A DNA stretch of 64,000 bases, taken from positions 24,893,989-24,957,988 of the forward strand of contig NC_092572.1 in NCBI RefSeq assembly GCF_037975245.1, written 5' to 3'. Source of the DNA: Apostichopus japonicus. Taxonomy: Eukaryota > Echinodermata > Holothuroidea > Aspidochirotida > Stichopodidae. The position numbers and the translations under genes are program-made. This document shows positions 48,435 to 62,024 of the stretch, piece by piece (the first letter of the stretch is position 1; every line of letters begins with the position of its first letter). The notes beneath the pieces were generated by a model. That model saw only the letters and a list, made by a program, of their open reading frames with translations. It had not been told where the DNA came from and did no database searches.

Positions 48435-48947
48435 TATGTTGTTTACTTTAGGTGTGATATTTCCTTGAGAGTATTTTTCAATGTTTAAGCTTCATCCGTA
48501 TTAGCTACCTGCGACATATAAGCCCATATCCATTTGTCAACATAGAAAGTGTGGCCAAGTTCTCAGATATTCGTTTCGTGTTTGTTTAATTACATATGTA
48601 TTAAAATTTTGTAATGTTTGTAAGAATGGCTGTCTCTCGAACTGAACTATCATATGATATATCTCTTGTAAACTAGAAAGCAATATTCTTCGACACTTAC
48701 ATACACAACAAACATTGCACATGTACATACCAGCAAAGTGTACATTTAGTGCAAACTTAATCGCGGATTCCAACATACGACCATACGGCTAGTTTACCGA
48801 ATGAATGCCGTTGATTTAGCATTGAAAAGTAGTTTCAATCACACATATAAACAATGTCACTGCAACACACGGTAGTGGCCTACTGTTTCATTACCACTAG
48901 ATATGTGCAAAAAACATAGTGACTGGAGAAACATGATCCTAACCACC
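48435..48947. other. Intergenic stretch
   Basis: No exon, RNA or repeat that I can support. Confidence 0.5.
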
Positions 48948-49639
48948 CAGGTGCGTATCCAGGGGGGGGGCGTTGTGGGCGCGCGCCCCCCGGGTAAGAA
49001 AAAGAGAAGAGAAAAAAAAGAGAAGAAAAAAGGAAAAAAGAGGGGAAAAAAGAGGAGGAGGAGAGGAAGGAAGGGAAAAGAAAAAGAAGAAAGAGAGAAA
49101 AAGGAGAAAAAGAGGGAGTAAAAGCAAAACGTGAAGACACCGGGAAGAGAAAGAGGAACAGTGACATCATTACAGCGCTGAAGGGTAGCCAGTGTCGGAT
49201 CAATGATTTCGTAAAAGTGTGACTCACCCTACCCCTTACACCGACAACTCCCGTTTCCATTTTCCTCTCTCACTAATGATCTATATATATACTATATATG
49301 GTCTATCATAACGCGTGTGTAGAATTGTGCTATGAAACCAACTGTGGCTGGTCTCGAACTCGACCGTGTCGTCGGGGAACATGACGCATTTTGGGATGGG
49401 GGCGACCGCCCGCCACCCCCCATTCAGCATTTTTTAAATGATATCGCTAAGTAATTTCAAAATAGAAAGTGCTTAGAGGCAACTTACAAGGCCTGGGAAG
49501 TGTCATTTCCAGCGATCTGGGAGGCATTTTCGGCCAAAATTTTCTTGCACGCTTCGCGCCAACCTATGGTGGCGCTACGCTTAGATAATTTGCCTACAGG
49601 CTTCGGCCCTCCCTTGGCAAATTCCTCGCTACGCGCCTG
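48948..49639. mobile_element. GC-ended non-autonomous element with polypurine tract
   Basis: The ends caggtgcgtatccagg and, in reverse complement, caggcgcgtagcgagg are imperfect inverted repeats. Next to the left end lie a G-tract and a GC palindrome (ggcgcgcgcc), then a purine-only tract at about 49001-49121. No target duplication is evident. It shares the motif tgtcatttccagcgatctggg with copies near 50226 and 50936. Confidence 0.5.
49001..49121 (+). repeat. Polypurine tract
   Basis: About 120 bases of nearly pure A/G on the plus strand. It gives a Lys/Glu/Arg-rich frame on the plus strand and a Leu/Phe/Ser-rich one on the minus strand, both spurious. Confidence 0.85.
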
Positions 49640-49994
49640 TTCGAATTTGTAACGCAAACAGCAGATATCACATCATATCAGTGAGCATGAAAATGGCGTT
49701 CCAGGATGAAAAGCCTCAAAACTGTCCGACTTGCCTGAAAAAATAACCAAAAATTTTCTCGCGCTTCGCGCGCGTTCAACGTGTTCATGTCAATATCATA
49801 TAAGCAAGCATCCGTTATTACATCGAATGCCATCATGTACCGTACGGTCCATTAAAATTGCGCAGTATACCGCGGGATGCTAATGTAAACAACGACATGT
49901 CTCATGTAGATGTATAAAAAGCATGGAGGTCCAATTATGTCAAAACTCTCTTTTACATTAGTAATGGCGAATTAGGGCCTGCACCCCCGCCGCG

Positions 49995-50374
49995 CAGTGG
50001 CGGAGCGTCCATATGGTCAGGGGCGGATGCCCCCCCCCCCCTGACGGACTCAAATGGACTGCTGGCGCCCTTTTCAGCTCTTTACCACTTTTTACTTATT
50101 CTAGATTATTTACTTTTTTATTGCGCTCTCATCTACTTATTGACATTTGTCACATTTTGTTGGTGTAATTTGGCGATGACACCTTATTCTTCGTCTATCT
50201 GCAAATTAGCCAGGCCCGGAAAGGGTCATTTCCGGCGATCTAGGGAGTATCTTTACTCAAAATTTTCTGTACGCTACGCGCCAACCAGTGGTGGCGCTCC
50301 GCTTAGATAGTGTCGAAAGCGCCCCTACAGACCATTCTCGCCATTCCTGACCAATACCCCTAGCTCCGCCACTG
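49995..50374. mobile_element. hAT-type MITE, 380 bp
   Basis: The perfect 12-base inverted repeat cagtggcggagc (49995-50006) and gctccgccactg (50363-50374) bounds the element. The flanking octamers ccgccgcg and gcgccgcg match at seven of eight bases, as expected for an 8 bp hAT target duplication. There is no coding frame. Confidence 0.75.
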
Positions 50375-52115
50375 GCGCCGCGCCTCCTACGCCTATGTGT
50401 GTAGTGTTCGGTTTCGGAAATATCTGCTATTTTTTCATTTCCTTCAACCAAGTTTTATAATAGCCGTTATAACAGGTTTTAATATTTGTACACCAATAAA
50501 TTAACTGTGTCTGAATTTTAGAAAATTTCTGACCAACATTCTACATCACACTTCCCTCTACTCGTGCAATTTTGACCGGTCTGTTAGGGGTTGAAGGAAG
50601 TTTTTTTCTTTATTGGTTGTCCATAGATGAAATTTTGTACAACATTATGGGTATGTTTTGAAGTGAGTTTATTCACGAGAAATGTGAATTTTCAAATTCT
50701 GAACAAATATGGGGCTTAAAACCTTGAAAAGTGGGGCTGACGGGTATTGTGGGCCGCGACGTAGAATCACCTACAAAAGCAAAGACCCACAGGAGATGCG
50801 ATCAGGTCGAACATGATGTGTGCCGGGTTGACAATCTTCAAAAAGGTTATGGATGGAAAAAAAAAACTATTAGGAAATACTTGGTTCTCAGGCAAAAAGT
50901 GTACATCTGGTTGGTCATTTCAAGCCCGAGAAGTGCCGTTTCCGGTGATCTGGGGGGTTTCAAAACAAGAAATTTTAACGGTATTGTTACCAATGGTACA
51001 TTGATAACACTATATTGACATAGTATATTTCATATCAATCTTTATTAATTGAATAGGTTTGAGGAAAAAAAGGAAAATGTATATATTTCTGAGTTCTTGT
51101 CAAGATATAACACAGGAAAACACCGAGGACAATAAGTTTGGAGCCAATTTTAGAATTGTAAGTAAAATTATTCAAAACATGATTGTTTAGAGTAGATATG
51201 CAGATAAGAAAAGTCACATACATCAGGCTGAAATTAGAATACATTTTGTCGTTGGCGTTAAAGAGTTTACTAGTGATTGGAACGTCAGCTTAATTTTGTA
51301 TCTCTTTTATTAGAAGTGGACGGGTAAAATTTATTTATAAAAATATGCAAATGTGTTCAAGAAGCGCTTTGATATACGGGTCAAGGAGAATGGAATAAGC
51401 TCATATGACGTTGATAAAGACAAATGTATATCAATGATACGGTATATGATAATCATACAGTTAAATGTTAATCATACATTTAGTGTCATAAACATACCAA
51501 AACGGTTACTACTCCAAAGCCTCCGTGTAAAAGAACGAATAGATGAATAGTTTAATATCACGCACTAAAGGCAACATCTGCTTTAGTTTTGTAATGGCGG
51601 TTTTCGCAAGTGCCAAATATAACGGATTATATCTCATTGATACAGATGTGCTATACACGATGGTTGAGTTGAGATAACGTCTGCAGATGACTGTATGGAT
51701 ATATCTCGGCAATTAGCACTAAAATACAACATGCCTTAACCCTACCCAAAAAAAAAATGTCACGATTGAACATCATGACGTTTACTAAAAAAAAATTGCA
51801 TAATAAATCATATCTAGTTATCATATAGCTAATTGCAGGAAAAATCATAAGCATGACATTGTCATTTTCAAGCCAAATCCAGCCAGTCCGTTTAACTTTT
51901 TGGCGTAATATCTCATTCATTTGTCCCATCTTGAGCACAACTGTCCATTCATGCTTTGTAAGAAGTCACACATCTCAACGAAAGCAATTCTAGAGGACAG
52001 TATAGCCTATATTATTATGCTAAGCATACATTTGTAATAACATTTGACGAAAATATTTCTTCTCTAGACTCTAGGCTACTTTGTTTATAGATAGTTGCCA
52101 AAAGGCTGTCATGCA
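50375..52115. other. Repeat-derived and intergenic sequence
   Basis: Up to about 51000 it contains a further copy of the motif seen at 49490 and 50226 (gtgccgtttccggtgatctg). From 51000 to 52115 I see no exon, RNA gene or repeat. Confidence 0.5.
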
Positions 52116-55100
52116 TTATTTCAGATCGCTGGAAATGTCGTTCAGTTGTACAAATGTAGATCGTGAATATGCCAGTGGCTTTGCCCGCGATGTATTACTG
52201 TGTACCAATCCTTGAACGCTGCCATTGGGTTTCTCTGGAGCATAAAACAAAAAAAGTAGAGCCGTTCATGAAATAGGATAGCTGTCTGAGATCCAAAACA
52301 CAAACTTGTTTAGCGGCGAGTCCGATTCTTATGTAACCATGTTAGTTTCAACTTTTCCATTTGTCAAAGTTTCATCTTATGTTTCCTTCAAAATTATTGG
52401 TAGAAACAAAGAAGAGTATCAATTTGAAATGCATATGATTTATATATGAGGACTTGGAGCAGTCTTAATATTGCTGCAATAGTTATTGAATTATTACTCT
52501 TTTATTTAATTAAAGAGATTTCTGCTGTGTGAGCAAAATGAGACAACTTTACAGACTACTTACCGCCATTCATCGCGAAATCTAACAAACTGTATAGAAA
52601 GTAAACAGAAAAACAAAGATATTACTAGTGGAATATTCAAGTGATGATGATAGTTCCAAGCGTTAGCGAGACACTATGCTAATAAAACGTATCAAGGCAT
52701 CAAATATAGAACAATATATATATTACAGTACTTAGTTGTTAAAGAGATTTGTTACTTATGGCTATGCTTCTCAACTCACCGATTTTGCCTTCGTAGATAC
52801 ATATACCGACAGCCATTTTCTTTCTAAGTCCCAATTTTGCAAAATTACTGAAAAAATAACTAAACTTTTAGATGTATTTGTGAAGTAAATGTTATTTACC
52901 TCTGCCTGGTATTGATCATCGGTCACCATATCACCACCACGTTTTTCCTTTAGTGAAGAAAGTGAAATGAGTTAAATCACCATCTTTGTTATCGTCTGAA
53001 GCGATCACGTTAGGAATTTCATAAAACAAATGATATGTTGCATTGATGGCTTAAAATGACAAATGACATGATAAATTACGATATTTTCATTGAAAACACT
53101 TCCCGACAGTCAAATAGTTTAGTGGAAATCATGGCTCACCTTCCATTTTCCGGTCGAATCGAGACGGTACCAAAATGAAATTGGTATCCACAATACTGTT
53201 GATGGAAACATAATTGAAATATTATTTTATGTGGATTCCTTCTGACTAAATGTTTAATTCATATAGGCTTCTACATAAATGTATCTTAAAAAACAACAAC
53301 AACGTTCAGATCCACTTACACACGGAAATGTCTAAATTATTTATTCTTACTGACCGCTGTATAAAAACTTTGCTAACTTTAATTGACTCACATGTTTTTT
53401 TTATTTTTTTTATAATTTATCTAGAGTTTATTATTGTAGAACATGCACTGACGTACATTAAATATTATATACACTTACAAGGAATTATTGCTTGCATTAT
53501 TCGAATCGAATTGTGTATTTTCTCTCGTAGTACAGTTTGGTCTTAATTTTCCTTGTTTTTTAAATTGTTTTTAATGATACTAAATAACAAGAAAAGGATA
53601 AGAAAGAGATATTGCCCTGTACCACGAATGTTCTTATGTTGAAGTTGAGTCAAACTGTAGGTATCATCAAATCCATCTTCCGGTAGCCAGCAACATTCCA
53701 ACCTGGAAGAAAATGCAGTTTTGTAAAACATGGATGGTTAAAAAGTAGTAATGATAGAAAAAACATAAGCACAGTAGTTGTGTACTTCTTAAGAGAACAA
53801 ATGAAAATCAAGTTAAAGATGGTAGTAAAGACGACATTTCCTGTTCTAAAGACTACCGTCAGACCTTTACATGAAGCTTGCAAAAGTCATATGAGTCTGC
53901 CTATATTGATGAGTTGCGAACTGAACTTACTCCACTTTTTGGAGGTCCCTGCAGCAAAGTATGTACTTCAACATGTTCCGCGTTTCTTCAGTAGAGAACT
54001 CTCGACCAATTTCCGTTATTTTAAGGCATTTAATGTAAGCCAATTTGCTAATCTGTAGACCCGACGTTAAATGAATGATTCCTCCTGTTGTGTCAGCGTG
54101 ATGTACACAATCTTCAAGATGTAAACATTTAGTTTGAATCTACAGTAAATAAACGTTAACAGTTATGTGAAATTGGTGTTACCGGGTGTAATAAAGTAAA
54201 AATCACTCACAAACTCATTATGTTCGTATTCAAACCATTATACAAGAAAGAGAACATGCCCATAACGTAAAACAAACTCAGGCGTATTGAAAGTAAATGA
54301 ATGGCTAATTTATATATTGCTTAAATTGAAGAATTTTTCGAAATGATTTCTTCATGCTTAATGAATAAATATAAGTGAACTGTACTAACCTCAAGTTTAC
54401 ACGCGATGTCAATTAACTGTAATGTAGACCTCTGAAGAAGCTTGCTGCTGTCCTTACTTAAGAGAACTGTCTCTACGCAAAGTTCCTGAACATTTTCTTT
54501 AATCTTTTCAATTTCATCTGTTGTTTCAAGCAAGCAAAGAATTGCAAATTTGTCACCATCTTTAAGGCTTTGCAGGTATTTAATAATCCTAGGAGCCACT
54601 TCTGGATTAAGCCCACATGCAAATCGATAAACATATTGGAGATTAAACGGGTCTAACCGACTCATCACTTGAGCTAATTCAAAATCTGATATTTGCATGA
54701 TATAGTTAGAAAGGAAAGTTGCAGCATACCATTCACAAAACAGTTTGTGATGGAATCTTACTTCAGTAGTTTCTTGAATATGCTCCGAATCTGAAATACC
54801 AGGCTTATCTATGATATTGGTTACATCTTCAGCCACCAAAATACCAATTCTTATAAAGTTTGAATAAACTTCCTCTCCCACTACCGCTAACATTTCTTGT
54901 TTGTTCCAAGTTATCTTCTCTTCTTCTGCAGAAAGACCGTTAAATGCTAGTTCATCCAATCTTGCATGCGATTCTCCAAATGCACGAATCTTTTCAGCAT
55001 TGTCATTATCTTTGTTGTCTTCATGGCCATAAAAACACGATACAATATACCGGAAGAAGGCAGTAACGGAGTGAAAAGTTACTTGGTTATCCCATTTATA

Positions 55101-58100
55101 AATGATATGAGCATACATTGAGAAAAACAAAGGTACTACCATAAATTCACCAAGAATTGGACTTTCCTCCATACGCTGTTTTATCCGTTCTGCGACATTT
55201 GGATCATCTTTCACCGCCTTACGAATATATTCATTCCTCGCGTTCTCATCGAAGCCTGACAATCTAGCAAAGGATGTATTTGGCGCTAGTTCCTTAGGTA
55301 GAACATTTGACCTTGTTGTTAATATGACTAAAGCATTTTGAAACATAGACCTTTTTATGATATTACATATATCGGTTTCTTCATTCCGATGAGGAAACTC
55401 ATCATAACCATCAAAAATAAAGACGACAGATGGGCTCTTTTGAAGAATATATTTTACGTCATTGTCGTCTAAGACGGTGTCCGTCGGAAGCAAAATGTGT
55501 TTTATTGCTTGGAATATAGATGTTACACCTTTTAGTCGTCTGAGGCGAAGAAAAATTAACATGTCTACGTGTTTGAGGGGTGATTTTGAGTTTCCTGTAC
55601 ACCACTCATACACCAATTGAAGAGCAAGAGTTGATTTGCCCTGTCCGGGATCACCTTCTACAACTCGTAAGAATGACGTTATTGGATATTCTTTTACGAC
55701 AAGACACTGATAAGATCCAAGAACATTCCAGTTAGGCTGTCCTCTTACTCCAGTCAAAGTTTGAAGCTCCATACAGCCTTCTACAAAAATATCGCCTATG
55801 CCAAATATTCCGTCTCGAATGAAAGGAACTGGTCGTATAGTGCTGTACTGGTTTTCGTAAGTTGTTTTCATTTGTTGAATAAACATTGCCATTTTCTCTG
55901 AGGGAAGCAACAGAAGAAAATCCGTTTTACTTTACCAGTCACCAACGTTTGGTGATGATATCTTAATTACTGTAATGTTGGCTAACTAAATGTTTGTTTG
56001 TTTGAATGGCATCACAGAATTACTTGATATGAATAAAGTCAGCAAATGATTTGCGAATTCGGTGATAAATTGAACCAATCTCCTTGGTCGATTGTAAAGC
56101 GTGTTTCTAATCGCCTGGAAACAGTACAGTCCTGTAAGTTTCACAAGATGGTCATTTTGTTTTGTCAAGTGCATGCACTACTGCCACTAAGAACTGTAAA
56201 CTATAACGTTTCCTGAATATGCTAAAATGGAAACATCACGTGAGTTAAATTGTTAAATCATAATAATTACCATAGAAAAACAATCATGAATTATTTCCTT
56301 CTTTTGTTAAGCTTTTTATCTGTGTCAAAACATTATAATATAAGCAGATGGGTTATTTTGAAACGTGACTGGTATTGTGTCATCGGAATGCATCATCAAC
56401 GTATAACATTTTCCAATAAAAGAATGGGATATGTGTTATTGTACATGCAAAATTCTGCTATAGAATCAAATTGAAGGCAGCTGGAAGAAAAATACATGAT
56501 GAAATGAATAATACCTGAGACGCCGTCTGTGGATCCGGGCAGCATTGTGTTAAGCTAAAGTTGTATCAATAAAAAAGAAATATTCTTAGAAAAACACTTG
56601 GTTTTATTATTATTGCTTTTTTTGGGCTTAAAATTTATTGATATTAAAGAAAATCGTATAACATACGAATAAATTTCGATGCAATTGTTCCTGAACGGAA
56701 ATACATTCAAAAAAATTAAAGTGTTGAACTTGATTCTTCAAAACCAAAAGCCACATATATTCCTGCAACATCTCAACCCTTTTAGTACACACGATGGTGC
56801 TACACACAGCGGTTACTACTGACTACTAACATACACGAAATGTTAGCTAAAATAATGTTGAAGAGTTCAAGACGTGTCTAGCCAAAACATTACTAAATAA
56901 GACCAATTTTCGTCCGCTACAATTATCAACGAGATCAATTTAAGTAATAATTTAAAAAATAATTGTTTGTTTACTTACTTCAGTTCTTTCGGGGTCTTCT
57001 ATGCTTGTCCTACTTTTCCTGAAGTAAACTGCGTGAGAAAGAAACAAATGAAAGAAAATAAGAACCAAGTTACAAACGATGATGTTATAGTTGTCGACAC
57101 CAATTGTCATACAATGCAATTTAATCCTGAACAAACTGTAATTCCAATGTTATTTTTAGGTTGCAAGAATACATGTTTAGCATATCACGAGTGTAAATTA
57201 GTGTTGTAATGTAACAATACACTACACATACAAGTCCTGTACATTACCTCTGAATATTACAGCAGCAATGATCAAGATGATAATTACGACTGCAGTAGGA
57301 ACCAAAATAATCGGCAACAATTTTCCCGGCTTTCCAACCGTTTCAATTGTTGACGATTGTTGGCTGTGGCGTAGACTGGATGTTGTAGAGATTACAGGGT
57401 CTGCATGAATAAAAAGGAACCAAGTCATTTCTTATAGTAATGCATAAACAGTTTAAGTATGCACAACTTTTTGAGACTTTCTCAATCTTTTAAAGATCTA
57501 AAAAAAAAAAATCTAAAAAAATCAGACTTATGACAATGATGACGACAATGGCGAGTACGATATTCATAACGATGGCGATGATCATGTCCAAGTGACGGCA
57601 ATGAAGGGGGTTATGGGTTACATGATTTACAAGAAGGTAATTAACTTATTGTATATCATATAATACAACCTACTTCCGAGGATAAGTAAGTCAAATTCCG
57701 TCGACCACTGTGGTATTTCACTGGTTGATCCATCTGTATCACAAACCAACGTCAATCTGGATACATCGTTTGTAATAATCTTGAAAGTAGAAGTTAGCAC
57801 AACGTCAAATGTGTTGCCTTTCGATACAACTTCTACTTCTTTCTTGGAAAAGGATATGGCAGTTGAATGTTTTGCGTAAAGCGTTCTCCAGCTAAGTGTA
57901 ACCTTTGGTCGTATTCCATGCAAAGAACATGTTAAGATTCCTTCTTGGTTAACTTTTAACACACAATATTGATCAGCTCTGCAACCATTAATGACAGGAT
58001 ACGCAGGAATTGGATTAACTAAAAAGAGAAAAAAAATACCTGTGTCACGAACGCTGGCATGACTTACATTTGGGGTTGCTGACGCGGGGGGGGGGGGGGG

Positions 58101-61100
58101 GACGCTGAGTTACACACAGTGAAATCACGAGTCAATCTCAAGTTGAAGCACAGTCGTTCTCGAACTTGGAGCATATATTATCATAGTCTGATATCCATTA
58201 ACGTAAGAGTAATACAAACAAAGCAACACTGTTCTTCCTTCGTTTATTACCGACGTGTGCTTATCCTAACGTCTACATTTCCAAGATTAAGGTAATGTAC
58301 GTCCAACGAGGTGCTATAACTACGGGGTTTTTTCCACCTGGACCACGAACTGGGATTTATTAAGCTATCCACTAACTTTCAACTCGTCACTGAATTGGAC
58401 CGTATTCTATGCTTTAAAATCTCATAAGAGAACTTTTATTTCTCTTTTCATATGTGTTTTTGTCCTTTACAGTCGGAAATATTTGCAATACTTTGAAATG
58501 CATTCTAAAGAAATTGAATTCCTATATCTAACTACAAGAAAAACATGAAATGTCTCCGAGAGCTGCAGCTTTCGATGGATTTTACCTCTGGCCCCCACTC
58601 GGTACTCTTATACATTCCAGAGAAATGTTTCTCTCTGACAACGGATTTAGTTTTTAAAGTCGCTTAAGACAACAAGAAATATCTCCAAATGTTATGCCTT
58701 CGGGAGAAAATAAAATCCGTTCTAGTCCATGTATTTTTGTGCTTTAAATTTGCTTGGAATGAACACGACATAATAAACACTATCGCTTTCGGGGAATTCC
58801 CCTCCTAGAATCCTCACTACGACTTGAGCTTTATAGTCATGCAGCTTTATAGTAATGCAGCTCTCGGAGATTTTCCTCCACTACACCCCTTCACTCCCCA
58901 TCCCTAAACCTCTCACACCTGTGCGTCTAGACAATAGCAGTGTACTTTGTAAATGTGAAAAACATCGCCAATTTAGTTGGTTATTCCGAAAAGTTGCTCG
59001 GCCAGTCATTACAGTCAATCCCAAAAGATTGAGTCGGTACCAACATTATATTACACCTCTTGCAAAATGGTGAATGTACACTACTGAATGTGGATAATGT
59101 TTCACGCTAAAGCTTATAGAAATAAATGTCAAGAAATGAAATTGAAATAGCTGTCAATGACAGCTTACTTACTGTACACAAACAGGTGGTACAAAGCAAT
59201 GTGATCTGTTATACCGTCACTGTAAATACAAGCGTATAGGCCTTCGTGTTGTGTTTTCACGTGTTGTGTAGTTAAAGCACCATTTTCATCAAGCTCAAAG
59301 TAATCCGTGGTAGCATTCTCAAAGTACTTATTGATAAAAATTGCATAACCGAGATTCTCAAATCTGTTGTCATAAAGTCTTCTCCAGATTAGGAAAGATT
59401 TCTGCTCTTCAGTACATGTTATTGTCACCACTGCATTTTCCTCAACAGCAATCATATTGGTAGTGGCCGTTGTATAGTCCACGCTTCCATACAGTATTAA
59501 AATCGAAGACTCGTTACAATAAACAAAATGTGAAGAATCGTTTGCTTTGCAGACCAAAAGCGACAATGAAGCTGCATCAAAATGATCGTCCATCATCAGT
59601 GAAGAAGAGATAAATGTCACATTATCCTTTATAACCGATTTAGCTTGTGTTGTCATGTATTGGTCACCTGCTTCACTGCGTTTCGTCCAGTAGGGGTCAA
59701 TTTTTGGTCGTGAATGTATAGAGCATATGACTTCACTTTCACGTTTTATTTCTTGTGTGCACACTTGCTTGTCTTCCCCGCATAAGTTAATGACTGGACA
59801 TCCGGAAGGTTTGACTGTTAAATATTAGTATATATTGTATTAATATTAGAAAATATAGTGCAAGATATGCTTGTATATATTCGCTTTTTTGATAGACATC
59901 ATCCCGAGTATTGATGCTATTAGAAATTAACATTATGGTGTTTTATTGAATTCATTCTAAATTTAATTTTGGCAATCCGATGATTGTAGCAGAATTTATT
60001 GGTCAATTGTTTTACTCTATGGCATGATAAGAAAATTTTAATTCTATGATAAGTGCAATGATTCAACTTTATCCATCGAGGACACTTTATTATGGTCCCA
60101 ATTAGATCTATTTAATAAAAAGTATATATTACGTCATATCAAATTTGCGTAACAAGTAATCTGGTACACAACTAATACTGACGAAGGTTTAAATAATAAA
60201 TTTTGTATCAATTATTTTCTTCTAGGAAACCGACTTAACATATTAACGATTCATGTGGTGTGTGGATGTAAAATACAAATAAGCATGTAATAATTGTAAA
60301 GTTATTCTCACCTGTAGTAATGACATCTACATGATATGTTATTGGTTCTTCAAATTCTGAATTAAATATCAATACCGCGAATGTTCTCTCGTGTGCCAAG
60401 ACAATGTTCTCTATCAACAGCGAACCATCAACAGCAACTGCATACATACCGTTGTCACAACCACCACTTGACTGCTCGGCACTTATGCAACTTACAATTG
60501 GTTTACCTTGTACAGTGTCTATGGAGTCATACCAATGAATTGCATGGAAACCGATGTCAAATGAGCATTTTATGGTTCCTTTTCGTCCTAATTCAAGATA
60601 TTGTCTCGGTTCGCAGTCATCGTTAACATCTGCGTCTGCTTGGATAGATATAAAGCAATTGAAGCAAAAATAGATCTTAATATTATAGAAATGAAATGTC
60701 AATTATATTCAATTTTTATGCTTAGCTTATGAGAGTACATTCGATTTAAGGCATTCAACGTACTATAAAACAAAACAGTCGCTACTTCGTTAGTAAACTA
60801 CAGTATTCAAAATGTTAACTGTCATCTCAAACGCAATAGCGTATTAGGTCTCTAAGTTATCATTCAATAGTTGGAAACCGTTGAACAGACAAGATGGATG
60901 TTCTGGAAACTGAACACCTGTGTTCCTATTGGTACATATATTACAAAGATAGCTCCTACTACAACCTGCTGTTTTAACGGTTTCAGTTTTGAAATGATAT
61001 TGTTATCTAGACTTTGGACTGACAAATAATCAATCTCAGTTACGTATTGACTTTAATAATGTTAAGCAGCACAGATTGTTTACCTTCCATAACAACTACT

Positions 61101-61153
61101 AAAGTTGCCTGTGCAGCAAACGACAAAATGGCCTCCCTAAACTTGTATTCCAT
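52116..61153 (-). CDS. Ig-domain transmembrane receptor with intracellular NACHT NTPase and LRR-like tail
   Basis: Exons: 61153-61084 (signal peptide), 60635-60312 (Ig1), 59814-59173 (Ig2 and Ig3), 58018-57674 (Ig4), 57400-57248 (membrane span, about residues 488-510), 57028-56979, 56554-56515, 55897-54390 (NACHT), 54139-53931 (LRR-like). The end is ambiguous. The exon starting at 53702 can read to TAA at 53543 (1166 aa, hydrophobic end), or splice at 53626 to 53195-53140, 52947-52900, 52823-52780, 52589-52564 and 52234-52116 (1236 aa). All phases match. The NTPase has Walker A GDPGQGKST (about 623-631), Walker B VVFIFDGYDEF (about 699-709), sensor-like LTTR (about 737) and the winged-helix-type FHHKLFCEWYAATFLS. 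The LRR-like exon shows LHLEDC and CLKITEIGREFS. NACHT proteins oligomerise on ligand sensing. Here the sensor would be extracellular Ig domains, an inference from gene structure. Confidence 0.86.
58083..58102. repeat. Poly-G tract in an intron of the Ig-NACHT gene
   Basis: A run of G residues in the intron between the Ig3 and Ig4 exons; likely length-polymorphic. The rest of this 1.15 kb intron shows nothing further. Confidence 0.8.
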
Positions 61154-62024
61154 TTGTTGTTATTAAGTTATAGGCTAGTCGACCACGAATTTCTTGTGAA
61201 CTTTTGTTCGACTTTACTTCATCGTTCACTGTATTAAACCACAACACGAGTCATGCATCTCTTGAACTTTAACAGTGAGGTTTATTCAATTGGCTGTGTG
61301 TGAATTTGAACACAAGAACATAATACAAACCTCCATTACGTATGGGCTATGGATATATATGATTTGAAAGAGATGACGTCATATTTTGCTTAAAAACAAG
61401 ATGATGACCTTTACGTGAAAAGCTCAGTAAAATGTTGCTCTGCTTGTGGAATAAAACGTCAACATTGTGTAAGTCGACAACACTTTGAAATGTAATGTCT
61501 TCTTACAGTTATGAAAAGAAATCTTTTACGTATACACTTACGTCCCAATGGTTCACAAGGCGGAAAGTCAAGCGGTATGTTATTATGATTAACATGTCAG
61601 TCGTACTATAAACTTCACTGCCTTAGAAACGGTACATTACAACATCCATGCATACCAATGCAAACTATCAATGTTACACCAAACGTAGATATTTTACCAG
61701 TTTCTTTGAAAGTTGTTTAACAGAATGCCTTACATATATTACATATTCTGATTATGAAAGTTGAGATTAAGGGCCAAGTTAAGATATTGTTGTGCACTTC
61801 TAGAGCAATTTCAAGCACAAAAATACATTTCATTATGAGAAATGTATCTTGGAATACATCCCAGAGCCCAGGTGGGGTTCCAGACGGCCAAGTCAACACC
61901 TCGTCAATAGCTGCAGCATTTTATCTTGTTGTCTTTACCTTTTCAATTGCAAAGGCCTATATTGGTAAAATGAGTTATTCTGAATGCAATTATGTATCTC
62001 TTAAATATTATGTCTGGCGTTATT
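61154..62024. other. Upstream region of the Ig-NACHT gene
   Basis: This should include the promoter of the minus-strand receptor gene. I see no core promoter element or repeat that I would defend. The plus-strand open frame 61754-62167 overlaps the LINE remnant and is spurious. Confidence 0.5.

Noticed and set aside
48880-49260. Leu/Phe/Ser-rich minus-strand frame resembling a membrane protein
   Set aside because: Complement of a polypurine tract plus repeat sequence.
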